Below are positions 26,616-35,411 of a stretch of 64,000 nucleotides of DNA, in pieces. The notes below the pieces were generated by a model. The model was given only the letters and a program-made list of their open reading frames with translations, was not told the DNA's origin and ran no database searches. Origin of the DNA: Kriegella sp963975415. Its GTDB lineage: Bacteria > Bacteroidota > Bacteroidia > Flavobacteriales > Flavobacteriaceae. Each line of letters opens with the position of its first letter. Positions within the stretch are counted from its first letter, which is position 1. A program made the position numbers and the translations under genes. The stretch covers positions 1 to 64,000 of the forward strand of contig NZ_CAXBGN010000011.1 in assembly GCF_963975415.1 (NCBI RefSeq), given 5' to 3'.

Positions 26616-27902
26616 TCACAAACGATTGGGATAATCAGACATATCCAATTTGTCCAAATCGGAGATTTTGATTTTCAAGACCTCTATTTTCTGCTTGGTC
26701 GATCCGGCAAAGGCAATCAGAATATAACCTTCGTGTTCGATGACGTTCGGGTAATCGATTTGTCGCCCGCCCATCAAATACCCCATTTTGGTGAATACCA
26801 TCCCGTCATCGCTGATCGACAATGCAATGGGGTCCCTTTTCTTAGGGTGTGGATTAGACACCAGTACATATCTTCCATTGCTTAATCTCAAACCATGGAA
26901 CTTCGATCGGGCATCAGGAAAATTGGTCTGTACAGGTTTCGACCAACTACGGCCGTTATCCGTGGAAAAGGCCCGATACAAATAGCCACTTTGCCGGTTA
27001 TCGCGAAATAGTGCCATAAGACTTTCTCCATCGGGCAGCACCCACCAATAGGGCTCCTCCGCCGCCAATTCACTGTTCGTTCCCAAGACGGGAAAAACCG
27101 TCCAACTGTCTTTTCCGTCGATTCCCCCGACCATAAAGTCTACCCCTTTTTCTTTGTAGTCGTACCCCCTTCGCGACATCATCAGTTCTCCCGACGGAAT
27201 TTTCTTTGGCGGAAAATTATTAATCGCATTATCCATGATCAAACCATCATCCTTCCAAGTTTCGCCAACCTCGTCCCATTTGAATGCCCTTAACTCCAAG
27301 CTCGGTCCAAAAAAACCGGCAGCCTCGTCTAAAGACGCCAAGGCTAAAAGGTCTCCCTTATAATGCCAGAACCCTCGCGAGATCCAGCGCAACCCTTTAG
27401 GATTCCTAGTATTGTAAAATTCTGAGGAAGGGCCTGAATTCGGCGGATACGGGGTCATCATTTTAGGTTCGGTCCATTCGAGTCCATCCAGGCTTGTAGC
27501 GTATTTCACCACTTGCCCGACCCGGTCCTCAACACCGGGACCATCGCTCCACATGAGCCAAAATTTATTCGCATGGAAAGTCAGGTAGTTATGCTGATTG
27601 ACACCGCCTTTCAAGGTGTGACCTGAAAAGGTGTATTCCAAACTATCGTTATCGCCTTGAACATTACTGACAACCGCATGTTCATACGGGATTTTTGGTA
27701 ATAGATCAAACTTTATGTCATGTGGATTTTCGAACCAATCGCCTTGAAGCATTAATGGAGATTCAGTATTGTATGCTGCATTAGGATAATTCCCTTTTTG
27801 CACCTCTTGACACCCTATAATCGAAAATAGTAGTGTAAAAAACATCGTACCAAAAACAGGTAACCTGCTTAATGCCGTATTCATTTGCTCCTTGTTTTTC
27901 AT
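26616..27902 (-). CDS. BNR/sialidase-like lipoprotein
   Basis: A 428-aa protein with a lipobox ending at Cys31 (or Cys25 if the second Met is the start). The body reads as a six-bladed propeller with Asp-box motifs: STDNGRSW is a clear S-x-D-x-G-x-x-W, and TSLDGLEW and ISDDGMVF are weaker ones. Such folds occur in exo-alpha-sialidases and related glycan enzymes or binders. I cannot find the full arginine triad, so the activity is uncertain. It is the last of twelve minus-strand genes in the catabolic region. Confidence 0.75.
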   Translation of the reverse strand: MKNKEQMNTALSRLPVFGTMFFTLLFSIIGCQEVQKGNYPNAAYNTESPLMLQGDWFENPHDIKFDLLPKIPYEHAVVSNVQGDNDSLEYTFSGHTLKGGVNQHNYLTFHANKFWLMWSDGPGVEDRVGQVVKYATSLDGLEWTEPKMMTPYPPNSGPSSEFYNTRNPKGLRWISRGFWHYKGDLLALASLDEAAGFFGPSLELRAFKWDEVGETWKDDGLIMDNAINNFPPKKIPSGELMMSRRGYDYKEKGVDFMVGGIDGKDSWTVFPVLGTNSELAAEEPYWWVLPDGESLMALFRDNRQSGYLYRAFSTDNGRSWSKPVQTNFPDARSKFHGLRLSNGRYVLVSNPHPKKRDPIALSISDDGMVFTKMGYLMGGRQIDYPNVIEHEGYILIAFAGSTKQKIEVLKIKISDLDKLDMSDYPNRL

Positions 27903-28037
27903 TTTCCCGAATTTACACCTTTTGTATTTATAGCGTGTGAACCTTATTCATTTGATTTGGTAAAAATCGAAAATAGGATTCTTCGGTATAGAAAGGGAAT
28001 CTTAACTATTTTATCCATAATTATAAGTTTTGACGCC

Positions 28038-28910
28038 CTATCCATATTCAGGTCCCCCTATTAAATACTGAGCCTCTAATAAACCTGAATACAGATTCTC
28101 CTCTTGATACATGCGAATGAAATGTCTTTTTTTGCTAAAACCGAGATTTTCCAAGAAACCAACCAACTCCATTTTATCGGCAACAACATCTAGAAGAATT
28201 GCCTGAGCTTCTAATTGCTTTATCACCTTTAGAATCAGAAGCTCAACTATCTTGACGGAAGATGCCATAAGTGGCCCGATGTGATAATAGTTGGAACCTG
28301 TTCTGCCTAAAACAAAACCTTCAATTTTATCGTTCTCTTCAAAGAGAAAGCAATTTTTTCGATTATTGGCAAGAAGAAATTCTAAAAGTTCATTACGCTT
28401 GGCACCGAATGCAATTGCATCATAGGCGCATATATTGACCATATCGTCATCAGAAACTGGTCTAATACCACAGTCTTCAATGAAATTAAGCGTCTTCGAA
28501 GAAACTCCGGGCGAGGTCATACGGTGGATCCTATATTCTTCTTGAAAGCCAAATTTTGCATATACTTTTTTACCGGCCGGGGTCGCATCTAGCCCAATCG
28601 ATTGCCCCAGACCGATAGCTTTGAGCACTGTTGATATTAGGGTTTTACCAATACCCCTGCCCCTATAGCTTTTATCGACTAACACCATACCTATCCAAGA
28701 AATACAGTCATGTTTCATCGCTGTAACCGTTCCGATAAGTCTTTCGTTATCGAAGACACCGAAAGAGGCATTCTTAGGATTTTCTATTAAAAATGTCCAA
28801 TCGGCTTCCGTTTGGTTCCAGCTTTCATCGTTTGACAATAGGATAGCTTTTCTAACATCATATCGACTCAAGCGCCTTAAACTATATTCAGAAGCGCTCA
28901 TTTTTCTCAT
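28038..28910 (-). CDS. Double GNAT-domain acetyltransferase
   Basis: A 290-aa protein with two GNAT folds. The first (about 15-150) has the acetyl-CoA loop RGRGIGKTLIS. The second (about 160-280) is degenerate at that loop. It probably acetylates a small amine. The gene lies 51 nt after the M20 amidohydrolase on the same strand. A deacylase next to an acyltransferase suggests shared handling of N-acyl compounds, which is inference. Start at the first Met; Met4 is also possible. Confidence 0.75.
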   Translation of the reverse strand: MRKMSASEYSLRRLSRYDVRKAILLSNDESWNQTEADWTFLIENPKNASFGVFDNERLIGTVTAMKHDCISWIGMVLVDKSYRGRGIGKTLISTVLKAIGLGQSIGLDATPAGKKVYAKFGFQEEYRIHRMTSPGVSSKTLNFIEDCGIRPVSDDDMVNICAYDAIAFGAKRNELLEFLLANNRKNCFLFEENDKIEGFVLGRTGSNYYHIGPLMASSVKIVELLILKVIKQLEAQAILLDVVADKMELVGFLENLGFSKKRHFIRMYQEENLYSGLLEAQYLIGGPEYG

Positions 28911-28961
28911 AAAGTCGCAATTCCATATGAATCATTTCTACTTTAAAAAAGAGAAGCTTTT

Positions 28962-30152
28962 TTATTCTTTCCCCAAATGGTCTAAAGCCAACCAGGCCAT
29001 CAATCCTCCACCCAGCTCCAATGCTCTTTCGTCTATATTAAAGGTAGCGGTATGCAACCCTGAAGTAATGTTCTTCGCTTCGTTGCCAACACCCAAAAGA
29101 TAAAAACAAGCGGGCTGTTTTTCAGCATAATAAGCAAAATCTTCGGCTGCCATCCACTGATCTAAAGCTACCACATTGTCCTGCCCCATATAAGAAACTG
29201 CGCTTGACTTCATTTCCTCGGTCAAGACCGTATCATTGTCAAGGTGGGGATAGCCATGGTTGACACGTAAATCGCATTTGCCGCCCATACCTTCCGCTAT
29301 TGAAGTCAGCATGTGTTCCAGTTTTTCAAGTGCCTGTTTACGCCATGTCCTATCCATCGTTCTAAACGTTCCCTCAATGGTAACTTCATCAGGAATTATA
29401 TTGATCGCACCATTGGCACAAACTTTACCAAATGACAATACGGACGGTACTTTCGGGGAGGCCATTCGACTGACCAATTGTTGAGCGGCCACGATAAGGT
29501 GCGACGCTATTAAAACGGGGTCGACAAAATGTTCGGGCATTGCCGCATGTCCACCTTTTCCGGTTACGGTTACAAACAGTTCATCCATACTGGCCATAAA
29601 CTTTCCGGGGCGAAATCCCACCTTCCCTACCGGAAGATTGGGTTGTACATGTTGACCTAGGTGCGGTAATATGCCCAATTCTTGATATTCAGGTTCCTTC
29701 ATAACCAAACTTGCTCCACCAGGCATCACCTCCTCGCCCGGTTGAAAAAGTAACTTTACCGTTCCCTGAAACCCATGTCGCAATTCATATAAAATTTTGG
29801 CGCAGAGTAAAAGTGATGCACAATGTGCATCGTGACCACAGGCATGCATGACACCCTTGTTTTGTGAAGCGTAAGGTATAGCGTTGGTCTCGTGTATCGG
29901 CAATGCATCCATATCGGCTCGCAACAGCAGAGTCCTTCCTTTTCCATTGCCCTGTAGGGTAGCCAAAAGACCTGTTTCAGCCACTGAAACAATATCGGTA
30001 ACGCCGATATCTTCCAGTTGTGCTTTGATATATTCCGAGGTTTTATACTCCTGAAATGAAAGTTCGGGGTTTTGATGTAAGTACCTACGAACTATTACAA
30101 AATCGGGAGCATATTTTTGGGCCAAGTTTTTAATACCGCTTTGCAAATCCAT
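28962..30152 (-). CDS. M20-family amidohydrolase, N-acyl amino acid or hippurate type
   Basis: A 396-aa metal-dependent enzyme. RADMDALP (78-85), HACGHDAH (103-110) and the FQPGEE segment are the metal-binding and catalytic motifs of the M20D group, which removes acyl groups from N-acylated amino acids or amino sugars. No signal peptide, so cytoplasmic. It lies 96 nt after the DHDPS-like gene in a same-strand run and probably provides the amide-cleaving step of that pathway. Confidence 0.88.
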   Translation of the reverse strand: MDLQSGIKNLAQKYAPDFVIVRRYLHQNPELSFQEYKTSEYIKAQLEDIGVTDIVSVAETGLLATLQGNGKGRTLLLRADMDALPIHETNAIPYASQNKGVMHACGHDAHCASLLLCAKILYELRHGFQGTVKLLFQPGEEVMPGGASLVMKEPEYQELGILPHLGQHVQPNLPVGKVGFRPGKFMASMDELFVTVTGKGGHAAMPEHFVDPVLIASHLIVAAQQLVSRMASPKVPSVLSFGKVCANGAINIIPDEVTIEGTFRTMDRTWRKQALEKLEHMLTSIAEGMGGKCDLRVNHGYPHLDNDTVLTEEMKSSAVSYMGQDNVVALDQWMAAEDFAYYAEKQPACFYLLGVGNEAKNITSGLHTATFNIDERALELGGGLMAWLALDHLGKE

Positions 30153-30248
30153 GTATTAGCTTTTTTACCAAACGTTATGAAAAGTAGCTGCTTTAAACGC
30201 CCGGAATATTACTTAATTTAATCTTTCAACAAATATTAGGAACTCCAC

Positions 30249-31319
30249 TTAAATATTTCTTTTCCAACTTTCAATATTCTCCATAACAAAAGCGTCGTCG
30301 TTCAACTCGGGGTATTCTCGATATACCCTGTCTATTTCCTCTTTTTGCCCGGGGGACAGCTTCTCCCCGACATCCAGGCACCATATCCCTTTCAACAGTC
30401 CTTGCCTTCGCAACACTTCGTGGATTCCGGCAATACAGCCTGCGAAATTGTTCTTCGCATCAAAGAAAGCGGCATTGGCGTCGGTCACCTTGATATTCTC
30501 GGTAAGCATTGCCCTGCCCATTTGATTTTCCCCATTTTTAATTTCTTTTACGGTTTTCAGCAATTCGACCGCCTTTTGCGTCCAGACCGCCCAGTGGCCT
30601 AACAGGCCCCCGACGATTTCCTTTTCCACGATTCCTTTATCGGTATGAATTTGGTAAGTCGTCAACAAATCGTTGACGATATTATCATCATTGCCCGTAT
30701 AAATGGCAATATCACTGCACCGTGAAGAATTGCAGACCGCCCGGACTACCTCGAGGGATTGATACCGATTGAACGGGGCTATTTTAATAGCCTGAACGCT
30801 CGGTATTTCTGCAAAATCTTTCCAAAAATTTTCGCTGAGCACTTTTCCGCCGACCGATGGCTGTAGGTAAAACCCAAAGAGTGGCATGTGTTCCCCGATC
30901 TCGCGGGCCCGGTCGAGCAGGTCGCTTTCCGACCAATCGCCCAGCCCGTTGATGCTTACCAATACCAGGTCGTACCATAAGCTTTTGGCAATCAACGCTT
31001 CTTTTACCGCCTGTTCGGTCGGGCCACTGACCCCTGCAACTTTTATAAATGGCCGCCCCGGCCCTATTTTGGAAACCTCGTCGGCGGCCACGGAGAGTAC
31101 TTTTTCGTACAAGTTCACTTCAGGGTCCCGTATTTCAAATTGTGTGGTATGTACGCCTACGGCGATGCCCCCGGCCCCGGAGGCGACGTAATACCGGGTC
31201 AATAAGCGTTGATGGAATTCATCAAAGTTCCTTTCCGAATCCAGGGCCAACGGATGTGCCGGTATTACAGTACCATTAAAAAGCAGTTCCTTTATTTCGG
31301 GTTTCAATTCTTGTTGCAT
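30249..31319 (-). CDS. DHDPS/NanA-superfamily lyase with altered GTTGE motif
   Basis: A 356-aa TIM-barrel protein of the dihydrodipicolinate synthase family. The Schiff-base lysine is visible at Lys179 (QAIKIAPF), and Tyr151 in FGFYLQPS fits the catalytic tyrosine. The usual GTTGE motif is replaced by GVHTTQF (55-61), so it is not a normal DapA. These folds cleave or form 2-keto acids, including sialic acid and 2-keto-3-deoxy sugars. It lies 4 nt after the epimerase gene, so the two are clearly one unit. The substrate is unknown. Confidence 0.8.
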   Translation of the reverse strand: MQQELKPEIKELLFNGTVIPAHPLALDSERNFDEFHQRLLTRYYVASGAGGIAVGVHTTQFEIRDPEVNLYEKVLSVAADEVSKIGPGRPFIKVAGVSGPTEQAVKEALIAKSLWYDLVLVSINGLGDWSESDLLDRAREIGEHMPLFGFYLQPSVGGKVLSENFWKDFAEIPSVQAIKIAPFNRYQSLEVVRAVCNSSRCSDIAIYTGNDDNIVNDLLTTYQIHTDKGIVEKEIVGGLLGHWAVWTQKAVELLKTVKEIKNGENQMGRAMLTENIKVTDANAAFFDAKNNFAGCIAGIHEVLRRQGLLKGIWCLDVGEKLSPGQKEEIDRVYREYPELNDDAFVMENIESWKRNI

Positions 31320-31323
31320 ACGT

Positions 31324-32346
31324 TTAAAAATTACCTTTACGTTGTTGAAAATGAGTGGGTTTACCTAAATCTTCCCCACCGTTCATCACCCAATGGGCGG
31401 TCCATGTTATAATTTCGTCAAGTTTTACCGTGGGTTTTCCAAAGAGTTCAAAGGAATAAGAGGCGTCGTTGAGCAGTGCTGTAGGTGCCGATGTTCCGAT
31501 GAATTCAACAGGTTTGTCCATCAATTCCCCGAATTTGCCGGCCAACCATTCGATGGGAATAACCTCTGGCCCCGTACAATTCAACTTTTGGGGAGGCGTC
31601 TTACAATGCCGTAAGGATCTCAGGGCATAACTATTGGCATCACCCTGCCAAATGACATTCACATAACCCGTGGTGATATCGATCGGTCTCTTATGGAATA
31701 CCGATTTCGCTACCTCGCACAACACCCCATATCGTAGATCGACGGCATAATTCAATCGAAAGATCAACATCGGGGTGTTGTTCTTGATAGCAAAGTGTTC
31801 AAAGACCCGTTCCCTACCCAGACAAGATTGTGCATATTCCCCGATAGGGCTTGGTGGCACACCTTCATCTGCTCCTGTACTTTCTACAGGCATAAACGGA
31901 TAGATATTACCGCTTGAAAAGACCACGATTTTTGAATCTTTGTATTTTTCGGCGACCCTTCCCGGCAGGTAAGCGTTCATGGCCCAAGTAAAATGCTCGT
32001 TCCCAGAGGTGCCGAATTTATTGCCGGCCATATAGATGACGTTCTTGCAGTCGGGCAAGTTCTGTAAAAAATTTTCATCCAACAAGTCTCCCGCTATGGT
32101 CTGCACTCCATAGGCCTCTAGTTCGTCTCTCATCGCTTTGTTCGAAAATCGCGAAGCACCCAATACTTTTTTATCAAGACCTCCTTCCCGAATAGCGTTG
32201 ATGGCCAATTTAGCAAGACTCGGTCCCATTTTGCCGCCTAGGCCCAAAATCATAATATCACCGTCTACATTCCTCAAATCATCAATAAGTTCCGGCGTGG
32301 CCTCCGCCAATTTCGCCTCAAGATCATCTACATTTTGAATTTTCAT
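31324..32346 (-). CDS. Extended-SDR NAD-dependent epimerase/dehydratase
   Basis: A 340-aa Rossmann protein with the nucleotide-binding glycine motif GLGGKMG (35-41), a Ser-rich FSSGNIYP strand (143-150) and a Tyr171 that would be the catalytic tyrosine. The usual YxxxK lysine is Cys175 (YAQSC), so the mechanism is altered or another base serves. It probably acts on a sugar or sugar acid before the DHDPS-like lyase encoded next. Strand and spacing place it in the same operon as the Nramp-like transporter (71 nt). Confidence 0.8.
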   Translation of the reverse strand: MKIQNVDDLEAKLAEATPELIDDLRNVDGDIMILGLGGKMGPSLAKLAINAIREGGLDKKVLGASRFSNKAMRDELEAYGVQTIAGDLLDENFLQNLPDCKNVIYMAGNKFGTSGNEHFTWAMNAYLPGRVAEKYKDSKIVVFSSGNIYPFMPVESTGADEGVPPSPIGEYAQSCLGRERVFEHFAIKNNTPMLIFRLNYAVDLRYGVLCEVAKSVFHKRPIDITTGYVNVIWQGDANSYALRSLRHCKTPPQKLNCTGPEVIPIEWLAGKFGELMDKPVEFIGTSAPTALLNDASYSFELFGKPTVKLDEIITWTAHWVMNGGEDLGKPTHFQQRKGNF

Positions 32347-32417
32347 CTATTTAAAAATTTAATTATTTCTGCTGCTGGCAAGCAAAAACTAATTTGCTTG
32401 TGTTCATTCATTTTTTT

Positions 32418-33644
32418 TTATTTAAAAAATAAATAATCAATACTATAAGCAGACATTAGCAATAACACAAGAATACCCACTACGCCCATCACATTTGAAT
32501 ATTTTGTATTCTTTAATTCAACGGCCATTTTTTTGGAGTTTGCAAAAATCAGGATGATAACAGCGGCCAAGGGCACAATCATAATTGTTATTCCTTGAGC
32601 AAAAATGATAAGCTCCAAAGGAAGCGCTCCGAATATGTAGGCCACCACGGCCCCGATCAGCACAACTAAAATTATCATCGATCGGACCCTAAAACTGCTC
32701 AGGTTGCTTTCGGAGAAAAAGGTATCGGCCAATATTACCCCCCCGATAGTGGCATTGCCTACCATCGACGAAAAAGAGGCAGCAAAAAAACCGATCATAA
32801 AAACACTTGAAGTGAGCGGCCCGAACAATGGCTCCAACGCCATTCCCAGATCAGAGGCACTGCGCACCTCGATATTGTTCTGGTGTAGCACCGCCGACGC
32901 ACAGAGCATGACCAAGGTCGAAAGAAGACCTAAGACAATGATACCGTTGCGACTTTCGTTCATGCAGTCTTTAACTTCGTTCGGTTTCCAACCTTTTTCC
33001 CTCACCAAGTAAGATTGATAAAAAGCGCCCACAATGGAAAAGCTCGATGCGGTCAAGGTAATGATTAGGTATTCTGAGCCCTTGGGAATCGAAGGAACAA
33101 ACCCTTTGAGGATTTCTGAGATATCGGGTGATGCCATAATGATGGTGAGCAAAAAAGAAAGTAGCATGAGTACCACCAGCCCGATCATCAATTTTTCCAG
33201 AATTTTATAAAAGGATTTAAAGAATAGCAAGAAAATAGCGGCCGAAGTAAACAATATGATCCAGAGTACCAAGGAGGTAGAAAATAGTTCGGAAAATGCG
33301 ACCGCGGCCCCTACCGTATTACCGGCCTGAAAAGAGGCCGTAGTCAAAAAAATACCGATGCCCACCAAAAAAGCAAGGGGCCTGCCCAATTCGTTCTTAA
33401 TCCGTTCGATAAAAGAAACGGAACTATCAAGTCCGATTCTGGCTGACATTTTCGTAAATGCCGTCATCAATATCACCGTAAGTACCAACACCCAAAGCAA
33501 CGAGTACCCGAAGCTGGCGCCCAACTTGGTGTTTATTGTAAGACTTCCGGGACCAAAGACCAGTGCCGCCGTAATAATACCCGGACCGATTTTTTTTAAA
33601 TACCTTTTTATTTTTGAGCCTTCCTTTATTGAGGGAGTTGGCAT
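32418..33644 (-). CDS. Nramp-fold transporter lacking metal-binding motif
   Basis: A 408-aa membrane protein with about eleven transmembrane segments. The first matches Nramp (KKIGPGIITAALVFGPGSL, then GASFGYSLLWVLVL), but the DPGN of true divalent-metal transporters is GPGS at 31-34. The segment aligning with TM6 reads ASSFSIVGAFYQ (199-210) instead of AxxMPHN. Both metal ligand sets are therefore missing. I infer a different substrate, most likely the organic compound handled by the adjacent epimerase, lyase and amidohydrolase. Databases will probably call it a divalent metal transporter. Confidence 0.8.
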   Translation of the reverse strand: MPTPSIKEGSKIKRYLKKIGPGIITAALVFGPGSLTINTKLGASFGYSLLWVLVLTVILMTAFTKMSARIGLDSSVSFIERIKNELGRPLAFLVGIGIFLTTASFQAGNTVGAAVAFSELFSTSLVLWIILFTSAAIFLLFFKSFYKILEKLMIGLVVLMLLSFLLTIIMASPDISEILKGFVPSIPKGSEYLIITLTASSFSIVGAFYQSYLVREKGWKPNEVKDCMNESRNGIIVLGLLSTLVMLCASAVLHQNNIEVRSASDLGMALEPLFGPLTSSVFMIGFFAASFSSMVGNATIGGVILADTFFSESNLSSFRVRSMIILVVLIGAVVAYIFGALPLELIIFAQGITIMIVPLAAVIILIFANSKKMAVELKNTKYSNVMGVVGILVLLLMSAYSIDYLFFK

Positions 33645-33730
33645 ATATAATCTGATTTAAGTATTATTATTTTTCCATTTATTTGGATTCCTCTCATTTG
33701 GTTATATCCCCAAAATCATTTTTAATCGAT

Positions 33731-35041
33731 TTATAGCACTTTCGTCTTACCGGGAACGGGAATGCTATAGTTGCCGTCGGGGCCGGGCACAGAAGGTGTA
33801 TCCGCATCCCAGCTGAATTCCTTTGGCAGAATACTCCTAGTGGATTTAAGGGCCTCCTCGACCGTAATTATTTGTCCGGAGTGGATGGCCATTCTACCAA
33901 TAACAGTTGTCAAGGTAGATTTCGCACCATAGTCAACCTGGTTCAGAGGCCTTTTCTCGATTATCGATTTGATGAAGTCCGACTGGCATTTTTGGGTCGG
34001 ACCTACTGTCTCCTCTTGATCACGGTATCTCCATATCGGTTCATTGGCGGAATTGTAAATCTCGGATTTTTCGTTGGCGTAACCTTTAGTTCCCTGAATA
34101 TGGAAACCGACCTTGTTCCATGTATTATCCATTGTTTTAGATTGAACATGCAACTTGATTTTATGAGAGTATTCATATTCGGCGTAATGGTGGTCGTAGG
34201 TATTCCCTTGATCGGGGCCATTAAACGATTGCCTTCCCCCTAACCCTTTGGCTACCATCGGATAATCGTTCATAAACCAATTTATTAAATCTATTTGATG
34301 AATGGTTTGACCTGCCAATTGGCCTCCCCAGAGCCAAGTAAAGTACCGCCAGTTTCTCACTTGATAGTTCATTTCGGTCTGGCCCGGTTGCCGGGGATGT
34401 ATTTTAGGGGCACCTACATTGTAATACACATCCAGAGATGTTATATCTCCTATCATACCGTCATCGATCTGCGCTTTCATCTTCTGATAACCGGTTTCAT
34501 AGCGCAGTTGAAGACCTACTCCCAAATTCAGGTTCTTTTGCTTTGCCAAATCGTTGGCCTCCATAATTTTATAATATCCAGGAATATCAACAAATAAGGG
34601 TTTTTCTATAAATACATGCTTATCGGCCTTTACGGCCGCTTCGAGATGGAGCGGTCGAAATGGTGGCGGTGTGGCCAAAAGCACCACATCGCAGCTGTCA
34701 ATCACCTTTTGGTAGGCATCAAAACCGATGAATTTATTTGAATCGGGAACTTCTACCTGACTCCCGTATGTATTCTTCAAATTCTGGTATGCGCTGTTCA
34801 ATCTATCCTCGAAAACTTCGCCGAGGGCCACCAGTTTTACGGCAGAAGAGGTCTTGAGCGCCTCATGCGCCGCCCCGGTTCCCCTGCCACCACAGCCTAC
34901 AAGACCTATTCTGATTTCTTTTTGAGGCTGCATACCGAATGCGTCTATGGGCAATCCTGCCAATAAGGCTCCGCCTACAAGTGCCGTAGCCCCGGATTTT
35001 ACAAAATTTCTGCGCCCATTGCCCGAGATATCGTTCTCCAT
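33731..35041 (-). CDS. Tat-exported Gfo/Idh/MocA oxidoreductase
   Basis: A 436-aa NAD(P)-dependent oxidoreductase. A twin-arginine signal (GRRNFVKSGATALVGGALLA) implies folding in the cytoplasm with its cofactor and export to the periplasm. The Rossmann motif IGLVGCGGRGTG (46-57) and the EKPL segment of the Gfo/Idh family follow. The C-terminal half is typical of the sugar-oxidising or cofactor-recycling glycosidase-like members. A decayed second copy lies at 44733-46031 and shares a near-identical block with 34081-34398. The gene is 86 nt upstream of the Nramp-like gene. Confidence 0.88.
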   Translation of the reverse strand: MENDISGNGRRNFVKSGATALVGGALLAGLPIDAFGMQPQKEIRIGLVGCGGRGTGAAHEALKTSSAVKLVALGEVFEDRLNSAYQNLKNTYGSQVEVPDSNKFIGFDAYQKVIDSCDVVLLATPPPFRPLHLEAAVKADKHVFIEKPLFVDIPGYYKIMEANDLAKQKNLNLGVGLQLRYETGYQKMKAQIDDGMIGDITSLDVYYNVGAPKIHPRQPGQTEMNYQVRNWRYFTWLWGGQLAGQTIHQIDLINWFMNDYPMVAKGLGGRQSFNGPDQGNTYDHHYAEYEYSHKIKLHVQSKTMDNTWNKVGFHIQGTKGYANEKSEIYNSANEPIWRYRDQEETVGPTQKCQSDFIKSIIEKRPLNQVDYGAKSTLTTVIGRMAIHSGQIITVEEALKSTRSILPKEFSWDADTPSVPGPDGNYSIPVPGKTKVL

Positions 35042-35411
35042 AATTTTTGCTTTTTAATAGGTTCGTTCAACTTTCACTCTTCTAGAAACGAAACTTAATT
35101 ATATCATAAATCAATTCGATAACAAACTAAATTTCACCCATTATTATCGCCTTAGCCAGTAAATTAATTCAAATCGCAAGCCGACCAGAAAATTTAATAA
35201 AGGTGTTTTTAGTGAATGTAAATTATGACTATTTTTTCAATACTTCAGGGCAACACTATCTTCGCCCCCCAATTCATCTATAATCCTGACAACTAGATTA
35301 TCCATTTCGAAAAAAATCTTCAGATACCTAACCGACGTACTACTACATTGTTATTTAATTAACCCCATCATAATAAAGTTAATGACGGGGTTAATTCTAT
35401 TTATTTTAGTA
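35042..35411. other. Gene-free spacer
   Basis: 370 nt between the Gfo/Idh gene and susD, AT-rich with no supported ORF. It contains the susD terminator at its right end (35361-35392). The promoter for the Gfo/Idh unit should lie here, but I could not find a convincing TAnnTTTG. Confidence 0.5.
35361..35392 (-). terminator. susCD terminator
   Basis: AACCCCATCAT (35361-35371) and ATGACGGGGTT (35382-35392) form an 11-bp stem on the minus strand with one G-U pair, 20 nt after the susD stop. It separates susCD from the downstream catabolic genes. Confidence 0.75.

Noticed and set aside
26616..31319. A sialic acid catabolism operon (sialidase, NanA-like lyase)
   Set aside because: The lyase lacks the NanA-type GTTGE motif, no NanK or NanE is present and the propeller's arginine triad was not found; only the fold matches.
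33872..34243. Long plus-strand ORF opposite the Gfo/Idh gene (and its twin at 44999-45244)
   Set aside because: It is an antisense shadow; it recurs only because the DNA is duplicated, and no start signal or family match exists.
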